Below are positions 1 to 7,523 of a DNA stretch of 64,000 nucleotides, piece after piece (positions within the stretch are counted from its first letter, which is position 1; each line of letters begins with the position of its first letter). The position numbers were made by a program, and so were the translations under genes. The notes below the pieces were generated by a model, which was not told where the DNA came from, did no database searches, and worked only from the letters and a program-made list of their open reading frames with translations. This DNA is from Georgenia daeguensis (GTDB lineage Bacteria; Actinomycetota; Actinomycetes; Actinomycetales; Actinomycetaceae): NCBI RefSeq assembly GCF_039537705.1, contig NZ_BAABBA010000011.1, positions 62,001 through 126,000 of the forward strand. Reading direction: 5' to 3'.

Positions 1-1593
1 GCCGCCGACGTCGCAGCCCTGGTTGGCCACGCCGGAGAGGCCCATGCCGAGGACGGTGGCGACGTTGTGCCGCAGGGACTCCCAGGACGTCGAGTTGTCG
101 CCCGCCCAGGTCTGCGCGTAGCGCTGGATGCCCGCGTGACCGGCGCGGCAGACGATGTAGGGGCGGGCGGAGGGGTCCTTCTCGGCGACGGCGTCGCGGG
201 TCACCCGGCACATGAGGTTCGCCATCACGGTGCGGACCCGGCCGATCGTGGCGCCGGCGCCGTCGAAGTCACAGCGGGAGTCCTTGTCGATGATCCCGTC
301 GTACTCGCAGTTGTCGTTCCAGACCGACGTCGTGCCCTTGTCCAGAACGGCCTCGGTGAGCCAGCGCTTCCACGACTCGCGGGCGGCCGGCCTGGTGAAG
401 TCGACGAACCGGCCCGGGCCACCCCACCAGGCGCCCACCGCGGGGCCGTCACCGGCGCTCGCGGCGGCGTCGGCGCTGCGGGTCACGAAGACGTCCGCGG
501 CGGCGAACTCCTCGAGCCGGGGGTGGACGTCGAGCACGGCGGGCTTGACGTTGGGGGAGACGGTGACGCCGCGGTCCGCCATCGCGGCGAAGAAGCCCTC
601 CGGGTCGGGGAAGCGGTGGTCGTTCCAGGTGAGGACGCAGCGCTTCGGGCCCGCCCCGGTCTCCTGGGTGGTGTAGCCCGAGGAGAGCTGGAACCCGTCG
701 ACGGGGATGTCCTCCGCGCGGGCGATGTCGATGAACTCGGTGATCGCCCGGTCGCTGCCGGCGTCGAGCTCCGAGTAGTACATCGACGAGGCGAGGTACC
801 CCAGGGCGTACCTGGGCAGCAGCGGCGGCCGCCCGGTCAGCGTCGTGTACCGCCGCACGACGTCGCGGATGGCGGGCCCGGCGATGAGGAAGAGGTCGAC
901 GTCGCCGCCGTCGGTGCGGTAGCGGCTGTGCGAGGCCCAGTAGTTGCTCCGCTCCCGCCCCAGGTCGAAGTCGCAGTCGTACGTGTTGTGGTAGAAGTAC
1001 CCGACCGCCTTGCGGGTGGCCCGGTTCAGCTTCACGTAGAACGGGATGTGCTTGTACAGCGGGTCGGTCTCGCGGGGGTCGTAGCCGAGGGCGTCCTTCG
1101 GGCTCATCGTGATGAGCTTCTGCGCCTTGTTCAGCGAGCCGGTGGTCTCCCCGAAGCCGTAGAAGGCGTCGTCGGGGGAGATCTCGCTCGTGTGGGAGCG
1201 GCGCCCGTTGGAGTCCGCGAGGTAGCCCAGGCCCTCGATGTCCGCGTGGAGGAGCGTGCCCTCGCCGTCGTAGACGCAGATCCGGAACGGGTCCTTCTCG
1301 ATCTCCACGCGCAGGTTGCCGCCGGTCAGGCAGAAGCTGTCGCCGCGGTCCTCGAGGCGCACCGGGGGCGGGGTGACCCGCGTGCGCTCGCCGCCCATGA
1401 ACGCGTCCAGCCTGTCCGGCCACGCGGTCGTGACCAGCGAGTACGACTCCTCGGCGAAGTCACCGTCGAAGCCCGCGCGGATCCGCAGGATGTCCTCGGT
1501 CACGAGGATGAGACGGATCTCCACGCCGTCCGTGCGGACACGGACCCAGTCCTCGACCAGCTCAACATCATCGACTCGCGTGGTCACACGCAC
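1..1593 (-). CDS. Glycoside hydrolase family 31 (alpha-glucosidase/alpha-xylosidase type), 3' end outside the window
   Basis: Hydrolyses alpha-linked glucosides or xylosides by the retaining mechanism. About 531 residues are visible and the C-terminus is cut by the left edge. The N-terminal beta-sandwich (residues 1 to about 200) is followed by the TIM barrel. The WNDNCEYDG segment at residue 425 matches the GH31 nucleophile region (normally WNDMNE). Near the visible end, WAGDNSTSW carries the acid/base Asp. The GTG start at 1593 has GGAGG 9-10 nt upstream. No signal peptide is visible, so it probably acts on imported oligosaccharides. It lies downstream of, and codirectional with, the secreted GH3 enzyme, but two strong hairpins separate them, so it is probably its own transcription unit. 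The substrate cannot be settled between glucoside and xyloside from the fragment; the family call is firm. Confidence 0.9.
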   Translation of the reverse strand, partial: MRVTTRVDDVELVEDWVRVRTDGVEIRLILVTEDILRIRAGFDGDFAEESYSLVTTAWPDRLDAFMGGERTRVTPPPVRLEDRGDSFCLTGGNLRVEIEKDPFRICVYDGEGTLLHADIEGLGYLADSNGRRSHTSEISPDDAFYGFGETTGSLNKAQKLITMSPKDALGYDPRETDPLYKHIPFYVKLNRATRKAVGYFYHNTYDCDFDLGRERSNYWASHSRYRTDGGDVDLFLIAGPAIRDVVRRYTTLTGRPPLLPRYALGYLASSMYYSELDAGSDRAITEFIDIARAEDIPVDGFQLSSGYTTQETGAGPKRCVLTWNDHRFPDPEGFFAAMADRGVTVSPNVKPAVLDVHPRLEEFAAADVFVTRSADAAASAGDGPAVGAWWGGPGRFVDFTRPAARESWKRWLTEAVLDKGTTSVWNDNCEYDGIIDKDSRCDFDGAGATIGRVRTVMANLMCRVTRDAVAEKDPSARPYIVCRAGHAGIQRYAQTWAGDNSTSWESLRHNVATVLGMGLSGVANQGCDVGG

Positions 1594-1832
1594 GGGTGCA
1601 CTCCTCCGTCGGCATTCACTCTGGGGCCGAGTCAGCGCTGACGACGTCCCGCGTCGTTCGTGATCGGCTCAAAGAGCGTAGGAACGACGGGGTGACCACC
1701 ACTTGACGGAAATTGCCGTGAAGGTGCCCATGCTTGACGGATCTTGCTCTTCCGGCGGTCGGCGGGCCTGCAGGCGTCACCGGAACGCCGTCGCCCCAAA
1801 ACCCGGCTTAGAGCTACTGCCGGGATGACAAC
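1594..1832. other. Intergenic control region upstream of the GH31 gene with a 31-bp-spaced direct repeat
   Basis: No coding sequence is supported here; the small frames that cross it are shadows. The sequence CTTGACGGA occurs at 1702-1710 and again at 1733-1741, exactly 31 bp apart, or about three helical turns on the same face. This could be a paired regulator site for the GH31 gene that starts at 1593, but no regulator gene lies next to it. A weak inverted repeat (CCCGGC/GCCGGG) lies at 1802-1824. The promoter itself was not confidently located. Confidence 0.35.
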
Positions 1833-1862
1833 GCCCCCGAACCGCGGGAGCAGTTCGGGGGC
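1833..1862. terminator. Perfect 10-bp-stem hairpin downstream of the GH3 gene
   Basis: GCCCCCGAAC at 1833-1842 pairs perfectly with GTTCGGGGGC at 1853-1862 around a 10-nt loop. It is the second of two hairpins after the GH3 stop codon. There is no clear U-tract, as is common in high-GC actinobacteria. Confidence 0.6.
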
Positions 1863-1872
1863 CTGAGGTAGG

Positions 1873-1912
1873 GCGGCCCGGACGGCTGCCTGTCGGCTGC
1901 CGTCCGGGCCGC
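1873..1912 (-). terminator. Strong 14-bp-stem terminator hairpin just after the GH3 gene
   Basis: GCGGCCCGGACGGC at 1873-1886 and GCCGTCCGGGCCGC at 1899-1912 are perfect inverted repeats with a 12-nt loop. The stem begins 5 nt past the GH3 stop codon, the expected place for an intrinsic terminator of that minus-strand gene. Confidence 0.75.
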
Positions 1913-1917
1913 GCGGG

Positions 1918-4218
1918 TCAGCGGCCGCTGGGTGTGCGGACGGTGACGGTCTCCTGGAGCGTGATGTTGTCGGAGGAGTTGCCGACGTAGACGTCGAACT
2001 CCCCCTCCGGCGTCGTCCACGTGTCGGCCTCGGCGTCCCACACGGACAGCGGGTGGTTGCTGGCGGCGGGGTCGATCGTGATGGTGACGTGCTGCTTCTC
2101 GCCGGGCTCGAGCTCGACCTTGTCGAACCCGACGAGCCGCTTGGGCGGCTGGTTCGCCGACTCGGGAAGGCCGAGGTAGACCTGCGGGACCTCGGCGCCG
2201 GCGACGTCGCCGGTGTTCTCCACGAAGAACTGCACGTTGATCGCCTTGGTGCCGTCCTGGACCTTCGGCGTCACAGTCAGTTTCGAGATCTCGAAGTCGG
2301 TGTAGGACAGGCCGTGCCCGAAGGCGAACTGCGGCTCCACGTCGTTGGCGTCGTACCAGCGGTAGCCCATCTCGCGGCCCTCCTCGTAACGGACCACGTC
2401 CACGGTGAGGTTGCCTCGCGAGTTCCGCACGCCGTCGAGGTCGAGGCCGGGGTAGGCCGCCTCGTTGCCCGCGGTGGGCGTCTCGTCCACCGACGCAGGG
2501 TAGGTCACCGGCAGCTTGCCGGAGGGGTTCGCCAGCCCGAACAGCAGGTTGGCGACGACGTTGCCGTCCTCCTGCCCGGGGTTCCAGGCCTCGAGGACGG
2601 AGGGCACCTGGTCGAGCCACGGCAAGAGAACGGGGTCGCCGTCCTTGAGCACGACGGCGGTGCTGGCGTTGGCCTCGGCGACGGCGGAGATCAGTGCGTC
2701 CTGGTTGTCGGGCAGGTTGAGGATCGGCTCGTTGTCGGCAGTGAGCTGGTCCCGGCCCTCGGCCGTGACCAGGCCAGCCATGACGACGACGACGTCGGCC
2801 TCCGACGCAGCGGCGACGGCAGCGTCGAGGTTGCTGAGGTCCTTCGCGACGGTGACCTTGGTGACGGTCGCGTCGGAGTCGAGCTCGGCGAGGGCGTTCT
2901 CCAGGCCTCCGAGCGCGTCGACCGTGTAGGTCGGGACGACCCGGGAGCTTCCGCCACCGCCGGCGACGGCCTCGTCGACGTAGGTGCTCTGGCCGATCAG
3001 GGCGATGGTGTCGACCTCGGGGTCTAGCGGCAGGAGGTCGCCCTCGTTCTTCAGCAGCACGGAGGTCTGCTCGCCGATCTCCCGGGCCACCTGGCCGTTC
3101 TCGGGGCTGATCGGCGCGCGGGTGATCGGCCGGTCGAAGATGCCGTACTTGAACATCTGGGTGTAGCGGCGGTCGAGGGCCTGGTCGATGGTGCCCATGG
3201 TCAGCGACCCGTCGGCCAGCGCGGCCTCGATGTTGGCCATCGTCATGTAGCGGCCACTCTGCATCTCGAGGTCCATGCCGGCGTTCAGCGACGGGGCGGT
3301 GGAGTGCGTGGCGCCGAAGTCCGACTGCACGTAGCCCTCGAAGTCCCACATGTCCCGCAGCACGGTGGTGAGGGTGTAGTCGTTCTCGCACGAGTACACG
3401 CCGTCGATCTTGTTGTACGAGCACATGATCGAGCCGAGGTCGCCGTCCTTGACGGCCATCTCGAACGGCAGCAGGTACAGCTCGTGCAGCACGGACTCGT
3501 CGACCTCGACGCTGACGTTGCCGCGGTCCTTCTCCTGGTCGTTGAGCACGTAGTGCTTCGCCATCGCGATGACGTCGTTGTCCTGGACACCCTTCACCTC
3601 CGCGGCCGCGATCACGCCTGAGAGGTAGGGGTCCTCACCGAAGTACTCGAAGTTGCGGCCGCCGTTGGCGATGCGCGCCAGGTTGATGCCGGGCGCCTCG
3701 AACTCGTGGAGGCCGAGCGTCCGGCTCTCCTGGCCGGCGAGATCGCCGAACTGGTAGGCGAGGTCCGGGTCGAAGCCCGCGGCAAGGGCGAGGGCGACCG
3801 GGAGAGCCGTCGCCGGCTCCTGCGGCGTGCAGTCGCCGTAGCCCACGCCGACCGGGCCGTTGGTGATCCGGAACGTCGGGATACCCAGCTCCGGGATGCC
3901 GGTGACGTTGCGGAACGTGCCGTAGCCGCCCGAGGAGTTCGTGCCGTTGCACTCAGGGAGCAGCTCCGGGGTGGGCGCGGAGCTGCCGTGCAGCTGCTGG
4001 ACCTTCTGCTCCAGCGTCAGGGCGTCCACCAGCAGATCGGAGCGCTGCTCGGGCGTGAGGGACGTGTCCATCCATGGCAGGTCGGCGACGTCGGCCGCCT
4101 GGGCGGTGGGTGCCGTGACGCTGTCGGCGACGGCGACGCCGGCGGCGCTCAGAGTGAGCGGCACGGCAGCGGCGATCGCGAGCAGCCCCCGGCGCCGCGA
4201 TCTGGTTCTGGCGTTCAT
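1918..4218 (-). CDS. Secreted glycoside hydrolase family 3 (beta-glucosidase/beta-xylosidase type)
   Basis: Exo-acting beta-glycosidase of about 766 residues. The chosen ATG at 4218 has AAGGGGA about 8 nt upstream and gives an arginine-rich, Tat/Sec-like leader (NARTRSRRRGLLAIAAA...) ending near AVA-DS; the longer frame from 4245 has no ribosome site. The GH3 N-terminal barrel follows, with the nucleophile Asp in GYVQSDFGATHS (usually SDWGA) and the substrate-binding AKHYVLNDQE segment. Next come the alpha/beta sandwich and a C-terminal fibronectin III-like domain (FFVENTGDVAGAEVPQVYL). It probably releases mono- or disaccharides outside the cell, working with the downstream GH31 enzyme. Exact sugar specificity is not readable. 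A perfect palindrome lies 29-50 bp upstream. Confidence 0.92.
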   Translation of the reverse strand: MNARTRSRRRGLLAIAAAVPLTLSAAGVAVADSVTAPTAQAADVADLPWMDTSLTPEQRSDLLVDALTLEQKVQQLHGSSAPTPELLPECNGTNSSGGYGTFRNVTGIPELGIPTFRITNGPVGVGYGDCTPQEPATALPVALALAAGFDPDLAYQFGDLAGQESRTLGLHEFEAPGINLARIANGGRNFEYFGEDPYLSGVIAAAEVKGVQDNDVIAMAKHYVLNDQEKDRGNVSVEVDESVLHELYLLPFEMAVKDGDLGSIMCSYNKIDGVYSCENDYTLTTVLRDMWDFEGYVQSDFGATHSTAPSLNAGMDLEMQSGRYMTMANIEAALADGSLTMGTIDQALDRRYTQMFKYGIFDRPITRAPISPENGQVAREIGEQTSVLLKNEGDLLPLDPEVDTIALIGQSTYVDEAVAGGGGSSRVVPTYTVDALGGLENALAELDSDATVTKVTVAKDLSNLDAAVAAASEADVVVVMAGLVTAEGRDQLTADNEPILNLPDNQDALISAVAEANASTAVVLKDGDPVLLPWLDQVPSVLEAWNPGQEDGNVVANLLFGLANPSGKLPVTYPASVDETPTAGNEAAYPGLDLDGVRNSRGNLTVDVVRYEEGREMGYRWYDANDVEPQFAFGHGLSYTDFEISKLTVTPKVQDGTKAINVQFFVENTGDVAGAEVPQVYLGLPESANQPPKRLVGFDKVELEPGEKQHVTITIDPAASNHPLSVWDAEADTWTTPEGEFDVYVGNSSDNITLQETVTVRTPSGR

Positions 4219-4246
4219 CAACTGGTCCCCTTCGACCTCGATCACT

Positions 4247-4268
4247 CATGAGGGCAGCTGCCCTCATG
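4247..4268. promoter_or_regulatory. Perfect 22-bp palindrome, candidate operator of the GH3 gene
   Basis: The sequence CATGAGGGCAG is followed directly by its exact reverse complement CTGCCCTCATG, with no mismatch and no spacer. It begins 29 bp upstream of the GH3 start codon, where a repressor would block transcription. No U-tract follows it on either strand, so an operator is more likely than a terminator. The binding protein is unknown and not encoded next to it. Confidence 0.6.
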
Positions 4269-4369
4269 CTCGGTGAAGCACCTCGGTGCGTGACCGGGTC
4301 CGGTCCCCCCGGGTTCCGGTCGCGAATCGTCGGGTGCTGAGGGTCACAGTCCTCGGCCGGGCGGGGGGA

Positions 4370-4383
4370 GGCAATCGGTTGCC
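4370..4383. promoter_or_regulatory. LacI-type operator candidate
   Basis: GGCAATCGGTTGCC is an inverted repeat (GGCAA/TTGCC) around a central CG step, the usual form of LacI-family operators. It lies about 150 bp upstream of the GH3 gene. It could serve carbohydrate control of that gene, but this rests on the motif shape only. Confidence 0.3.
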
Positions 4384-4501
4384 ACTTGTTGCCCGCTGGT
4401 GTCGCGCGAGTCGTCACGAGGCCGCAGCAGGCGCCGGGTGCGCGCCTCAGGGACCGGGCGTCCCGAAGGGGTGGAGGTGTGGCCGCTGACCGGTGCCCTC
4501 G

Positions 4502-5434
4502 TCAGGCGGCGCAGCTGGCACCGGCGCCGGTGAGGCGCTGGACCAGCCCGAAGCTCACCGCGGCCAGCGCCACGGCTGCCATGGTCGGCTGGTGCGGGGC
4601 CGAGCCGAGGAACCAGGCAGCGCCCAAGACGGTCATCGCCGACATGGCCGCGCACGGTGTGCACCCCACGTTCGGCCGCAGGCCCTGGCCCGGCAGGGGC
4701 AGGTAGGTGGACAGCGTGGCTGCCCCGACCACCGACGTCAGCGCCACGAGCACCGTCCATGCGGGCGCGAGCAGCGGCACCCAGCCGCCGCCCGCGGACA
4801 CCAGGACGGTGAAGAGCACGGGCGCGAGCACGGCCGTCGCGATCGTGCGCCGTCGCGGCCACCGGCTCGCGCGGAGGAGTGGCGTCGTCGCCGGCGGGCC
4901 CTGCGTGATGGGTGCGCGGACGACGGGTGGCGGTTCGGGGTCGTCCTCGGCGACCGAGGTCTCCGCATCCGTCCCCACGGCCGCGGCGAGGTCGTCGAGG
5001 GCGTCGACGGCGCCGTCGAGGTAGGCCAGCCAGGCCGGCGACGACGCGGCCGACTGCCCGCGGCGGGCCAGCCAGCGCCCGCGCAGCTCGCCGAGCAGTG
5101 CCAGCGCGGTCGTCGCCGTCGGGTCCGATCCTGCGGCGCCCGATCCCGTGGCGCTGGACGCCGCGCGTAGCTCGCGGTGCACGTCGGACAGCGCGGAGAC
5201 GGCCCCCTCGAGGTACTTCACCGTCGGCCGGGGCTCGCCCGAGCGCGACAGCGTGCACAGCGAGGAGTTCCCCGCGGCCGCGGTCAGGCGCCCGACGGCG
5301 TCCTGCCGGCGGGCGAGCACGAGCTCAGCGAGGTCGGCCTCTCCGGCGGGCGGGTCCGCCGTCGGCGCCGGGCCTGCCACCTGCGGGCCTGGTGTCGACG
5401 GCCCGGCCGCCGGCGTCGTCAGCGGCAGGTGCAT
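4502..5434 (-). CDS. Hypothetical protein with C-terminal four-helix membrane domain
   Basis: About 310 residues. Starting at ATG 5434 makes it overlap the end of the upstream micro-protein by 16 bp, suggesting translational coupling. The first ~200 residues are Ala/Pro-rich and soluble-looking, with no family I recognise. The C-terminal third holds four predicted membrane helices (about residues 205-225, 228-251, 268-285 and 291-308). A CTPC pair sits at the start of the third helix, suggesting a thiol or metal function. It is transcribed away from the sulfur operon, and the pair shares that operon's CsoR-type control region, so a role in sulfur or metal stress is plausible but inferred. The longer frame from 5719 overruns the micro-protein and the operator and is rejected. 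Confidence 0.6.
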   Translation of the reverse strand: MHLPLTTPAAGPSTPGPQVAGPAPTADPPAGEADLAELVLARRQDAVGRLTAAAGNSSLCTLSRSGEPRPTVKYLEGAVSALSDVHRELRAASSATGSGAAGSDPTATTALALLGELRGRWLARRGQSAASSPAWLAYLDGAVDALDDLAAAVGTDAETSVAEDDPEPPPVVRAPITQGPPATTPLLRASRWPRRRTIATAVLAPVLFTVLVSAGGGWVPLLAPAWTVLVALTSVVGAATLSTYLPLPGQGLRPNVGCTPCAAMSAMTVLGAAWFLGSAPHQPTMAAVALAAVSFGLVQRLTGAGASCAA

Positions 5435-5535
5435 CGCTGCGCGGGCTCCACGCCGGCCATGACGGCGTCGACGTGCATGCCGCAGCCGGTCCAGGTGACC
5501 TTGCCGCAGCTGCTGCATCGGGCGGGACTGCACAT
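5419..5535 (-). CDS. 38-residue Cys-rich micro-protein (CxxC ... CxC)
   Basis: Starts at ATG 5535 with AAGGAG 5-6 nt upstream. It contains CSSCGKVTWTGCGMH near the N-terminus and CTC at the C-terminus: a CxxC, a GCGxH and a CxC, a pattern suited to binding zinc or another thiophilic metal. It resembles small conserved actinobacterial proteins of the CxxCGKTTWxGCGQH type that remain uncharacterised. It is divergent from the persulfide-handling operon, and a CsoR-family operator lies about 40 bp upstream of its start, so it is probably induced by the same signal (reactive sulfur or copper). It overlaps the start of the following membrane-protein gene. Confidence 0.72.
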   Translation of the reverse strand: MCSPARCSSCGKVTWTGCGMHVDAVMAGVEPAQRCTCR

Positions 5536-5576
5536 GGGGGACTCCTTCGGTGAGGTGGTGGTGACGGGTCGCAACA

Positions 5577-5592
5577 ATACCCCAGGGGGTAT
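5577..5592. promoter_or_regulatory. CsoR/CstR-family operator, micro-protein side
   Basis: ATACCCC and GGGGTAT half-sites flank a 2-nt AG spacer. This is the GC-tract palindrome with AT-rich ends typical of CsoR-family repressors. It lies 42-57 bp upstream of the micro-protein start, in the promoter zone. The copy at 5701-5716 has identical half-sites. Confidence 0.72.
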
Positions 5593-5700
5593 ACCGTGTG
5601 TCCAGTGCTCCCATCGGGGGCGCACCGCACGGGCGGGCTCCATGCCTTCCCGGCGGCGTGGGAATGCGTGGGGCCGAGCGCTCGTTGTAGGCTCCGAGAC

Positions 5701-5716
5701 ATACCCCCCGGGGTAT
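5701..5716. promoter_or_regulatory. CsoR/CstR-family operator, sulfur-operon side
   Basis: A perfect inverted repeat, ATACCCC-CC-GGGGTAT, 24 bp upstream of the rhodanese ATG at 5741, overlapping the expected core promoter or transcription start. With its partner at 5577-5592 it points to one repressor controlling both divergent units. The csoR/cstR gene itself is not in the window. Confidence 0.75.
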
Positions 5717-5740
5717 CAACTAACGGGAAGGAATCAGCCC

Positions 5741-6064
5741 ATGGCCGAGGTCTCTATCGACCAGTTCACCGCAGCCCGGGCGGACGGCGCCCTCGTCGTC
5801 GACGTCCGCGAGCCGGCCGAGTACGTGCAGGGGCACGTCCCCGGGGCGCTCCTCGTCCCGCTGGGCGACGTGCCTGCCCGGGCCGGCGAGCTCCCGACGG
5901 ACCGGCCGGTCTACGTGATCTGCGCCAGCGGAAACCGCAGCCTGCGCGCCGCCGACTACCTCGGCCGCGCCGGCGTCGACGCCCGCTCCGTGCAGGGCGG
6001 GACCAGCGGCTGGGTCCGCGCCGGGAACCCCGTCGTCACCGGCTCCCGCGCCGACGCGTCCTGA
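5741..6064 (+). CDS. Single-domain rhodanese sulfurtransferase
   Basis: A 107-residue cytosolic rhodanese that moves sulfane sulfur between thiols through a Cys persulfide. Visible motifs are VVDVREPAEYVQGHVPGAL (CH2A-like) and the active-site loop CASGNRS with its Cys near residue 68. The start ATG 5741 has GGGAAGGA upstream; the longer upstream frame runs through the operator and is rejected. It is the first gene of the operon, followed by a persulfide dioxygenase fusion and a TauE-type exporter, the usual order in cst-like sulfide detoxification operons. Expected job: collect persulfide sulfur and pass it to the dioxygenase. Confidence 0.9.
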   Translation: MAEVSIDQFTAARADGALVVDVREPAEYVQGHVPGALLVPLGDVPARAGELPTDRPVYVICASGNRSLRAADYLGRAGVDARSVQGGTSGWVRAGNPVVTGSRADAS

Positions 6065-6143
6065 CCACCGACCAGTCCCGACCAGACCACCGACACCCCG
6101 ACCCGTCGCGGGCCCGGCCCGCGACCACCCGGAAGGACCACTG

Positions 6144-7523
6144 ATGGCCACCACGATCATCTCCATCGAGACCCCGTCCCTCGGCGACCGCAGCTACCTG
6201 GTCCACGACGGCGAGGTCGCCTTCGTCGTCGACCCCCAGCGCGACATCGACCGTGTCCTGGGCGCCGCCGAGAAGGCCGGCGTGCGCATCACCCACGTCT
6301 TCGAGACCCACATCCACAACGACTACGTCACCGGCGGCTACGCCCTGGCGCAGCAGACCGGCGCCGAGTACCACGTCAACGCGGAGGACGACGTCTCGTT
6401 CGAGCGCAGCGGCATCCGCGACGGCGACGTGGTCGAGGTCAGCCCCGAGCTGCGCGTGCGCGCCATGCACACGCCCGGGCACACTTTCACCCACCTCTCC
6501 TACGTGCTCGAGTGCGACGACCCCGCGGTCTTCTCCGGCGGCTCCCTGCTCTTCGGCTCCACCGGCCGCCCCGACCTGCTCGGCGAGGCCCACACCCACG
6601 AGCTCGCCCGCCACCAGTACAGCTCCGCACGCAAGCTCGCCTCCGAGCTCAGCGACGAGACCAAGGTGATGCCGACCCACGGGTTCGGCAGCTTCTGCGC
6701 CGCCACCTCGGCCGGGGGCGACACCACCGCCTCGACGATCGGCCAGGAGCGCCTGATCAACCCGGTGATGTCCCAGGACGAGGAGGACTACGTCGCCGAC
6801 ACCCTCGCCGGCCTCGACGCCTACCCCGCCTACTACGTGCACATGGGCCCGGCGAACTCCGCCGGCCCCACCGCCTCGGACCTCTCCGAGCCAGAGCGGG
6901 CCGACAAGGAGCAGCTCCGCCGTCGCCTCGAGGCGGGGGAGTGGCTGGTGGACCTGCGCAACCGGACCGCCTTCGCCGCCGGCCACGTGCCCGGCACGTT
7001 CAACTTCGGACTCGACGGCCAGTTCGCCACCTACCTCGGCTGGCTCATCCCGTGGGGAACCCCGGTCACGCTGCTGGGCGAGAGCCCGGAGCAGGTGGCC
7101 GAGGCCCAGCGCGAGCTCACCCGCATCGGCATCGACCGGCCGGCCGCCGCCGCGACGGGCCGCCCGGAGGAGTGGACCGACGCCCCCCTCGCCGCGCTGA
7201 CCACCGCCACCTTCGCCGACCTCGAGCAGGTCCGCCACCACCGTCCGGTCACCGTGCTGGACGTGCGCCGGGTCAGCGAGTGGCGCGACGGCCACATCGA
7301 CGGTGCCGTGCACATCCCGATCCACGACATCGTCACGCGCATGGACGAGGTGCCCCAGGGCGAGGTGTGGATCCACTGCGCCAGCGGGTACCGCGCCTCC
7401 ATCGCCGCGTCCCTCGTGGCCGCCACCGGGCGGCGCGTGGTCGCCGTCGACGACAACTTCGCCAGCTCCGCGGCGCCGGCCGGCCTGCCCGTCGTCTCGG
7501 ACCAGGCCCCCGCCACGGCGTGA
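6144..7523 (+). CDS. MBL-fold persulfide dioxygenase fused to two rhodanese domains (CstB-like)
   Basis: A 459-residue fusion. The metallo-beta-lactamase part (residues 1 to about 235) carries THIHNDYVTGG (His56, His58, Asp60) and TPGHTFTH, the non-heme iron ligands of ETHE1/CstB-type persulfide dioxygenases. The first rhodanese module (about 265-345) keeps the fold motifs (VDLRNRTAFAAGHVPG) but has no active-site Cys. The second (about 365-450) is intact, with HCASGYR. The family oxidises low-molecular-weight or protein persulfide to sulfite or thiosulfate. Its GTGA overlap with the exporter gene implies coupled synthesis, so product sulfite could leave by that route. Regulation by the CsoR-family site at 5701 is likely. 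Confidence 0.9.
   Translation: MATTIISIETPSLGDRSYLVHDGEVAFVVDPQRDIDRVLGAAEKAGVRITHVFETHIHNDYVTGGYALAQQTGAEYHVNAEDDVSFERSGIRDGDVVEVSPELRVRAMHTPGHTFTHLSYVLECDDPAVFSGGSLLFGSTGRPDLLGEAHTHELARHQYSSARKLASELSDETKVMPTHGFGSFCAATSAGGDTTASTIGQERLINPVMSQDEEDYVADTLAGLDAYPAYYVHMGPANSAGPTASDLSEPERADKEQLRRRLEAGEWLVDLRNRTAFAAGHVPGTFNFGLDGQFATYLGWLIPWGTPVTLLGESPEQVAEAQRELTRIGIDRPAAAATGRPEEWTDAPLAALTTATFADLEQVRHHRPVTVLDVRRVSEWRDGHIDGAVHIPIHDIVTRMDEVPQGEVWIHCASGYRASIAASLVAATGRRVVAVDDNFASSAAPAGLPVVSDQAPATA

Noticed and set aside
1833..1912. Attachment site suggested by adjacent inverted repeats
   Set aside because: The two hairpins directly follow a stop codon, and no integrase or tRNA gene is nearby, so they were called terminators.
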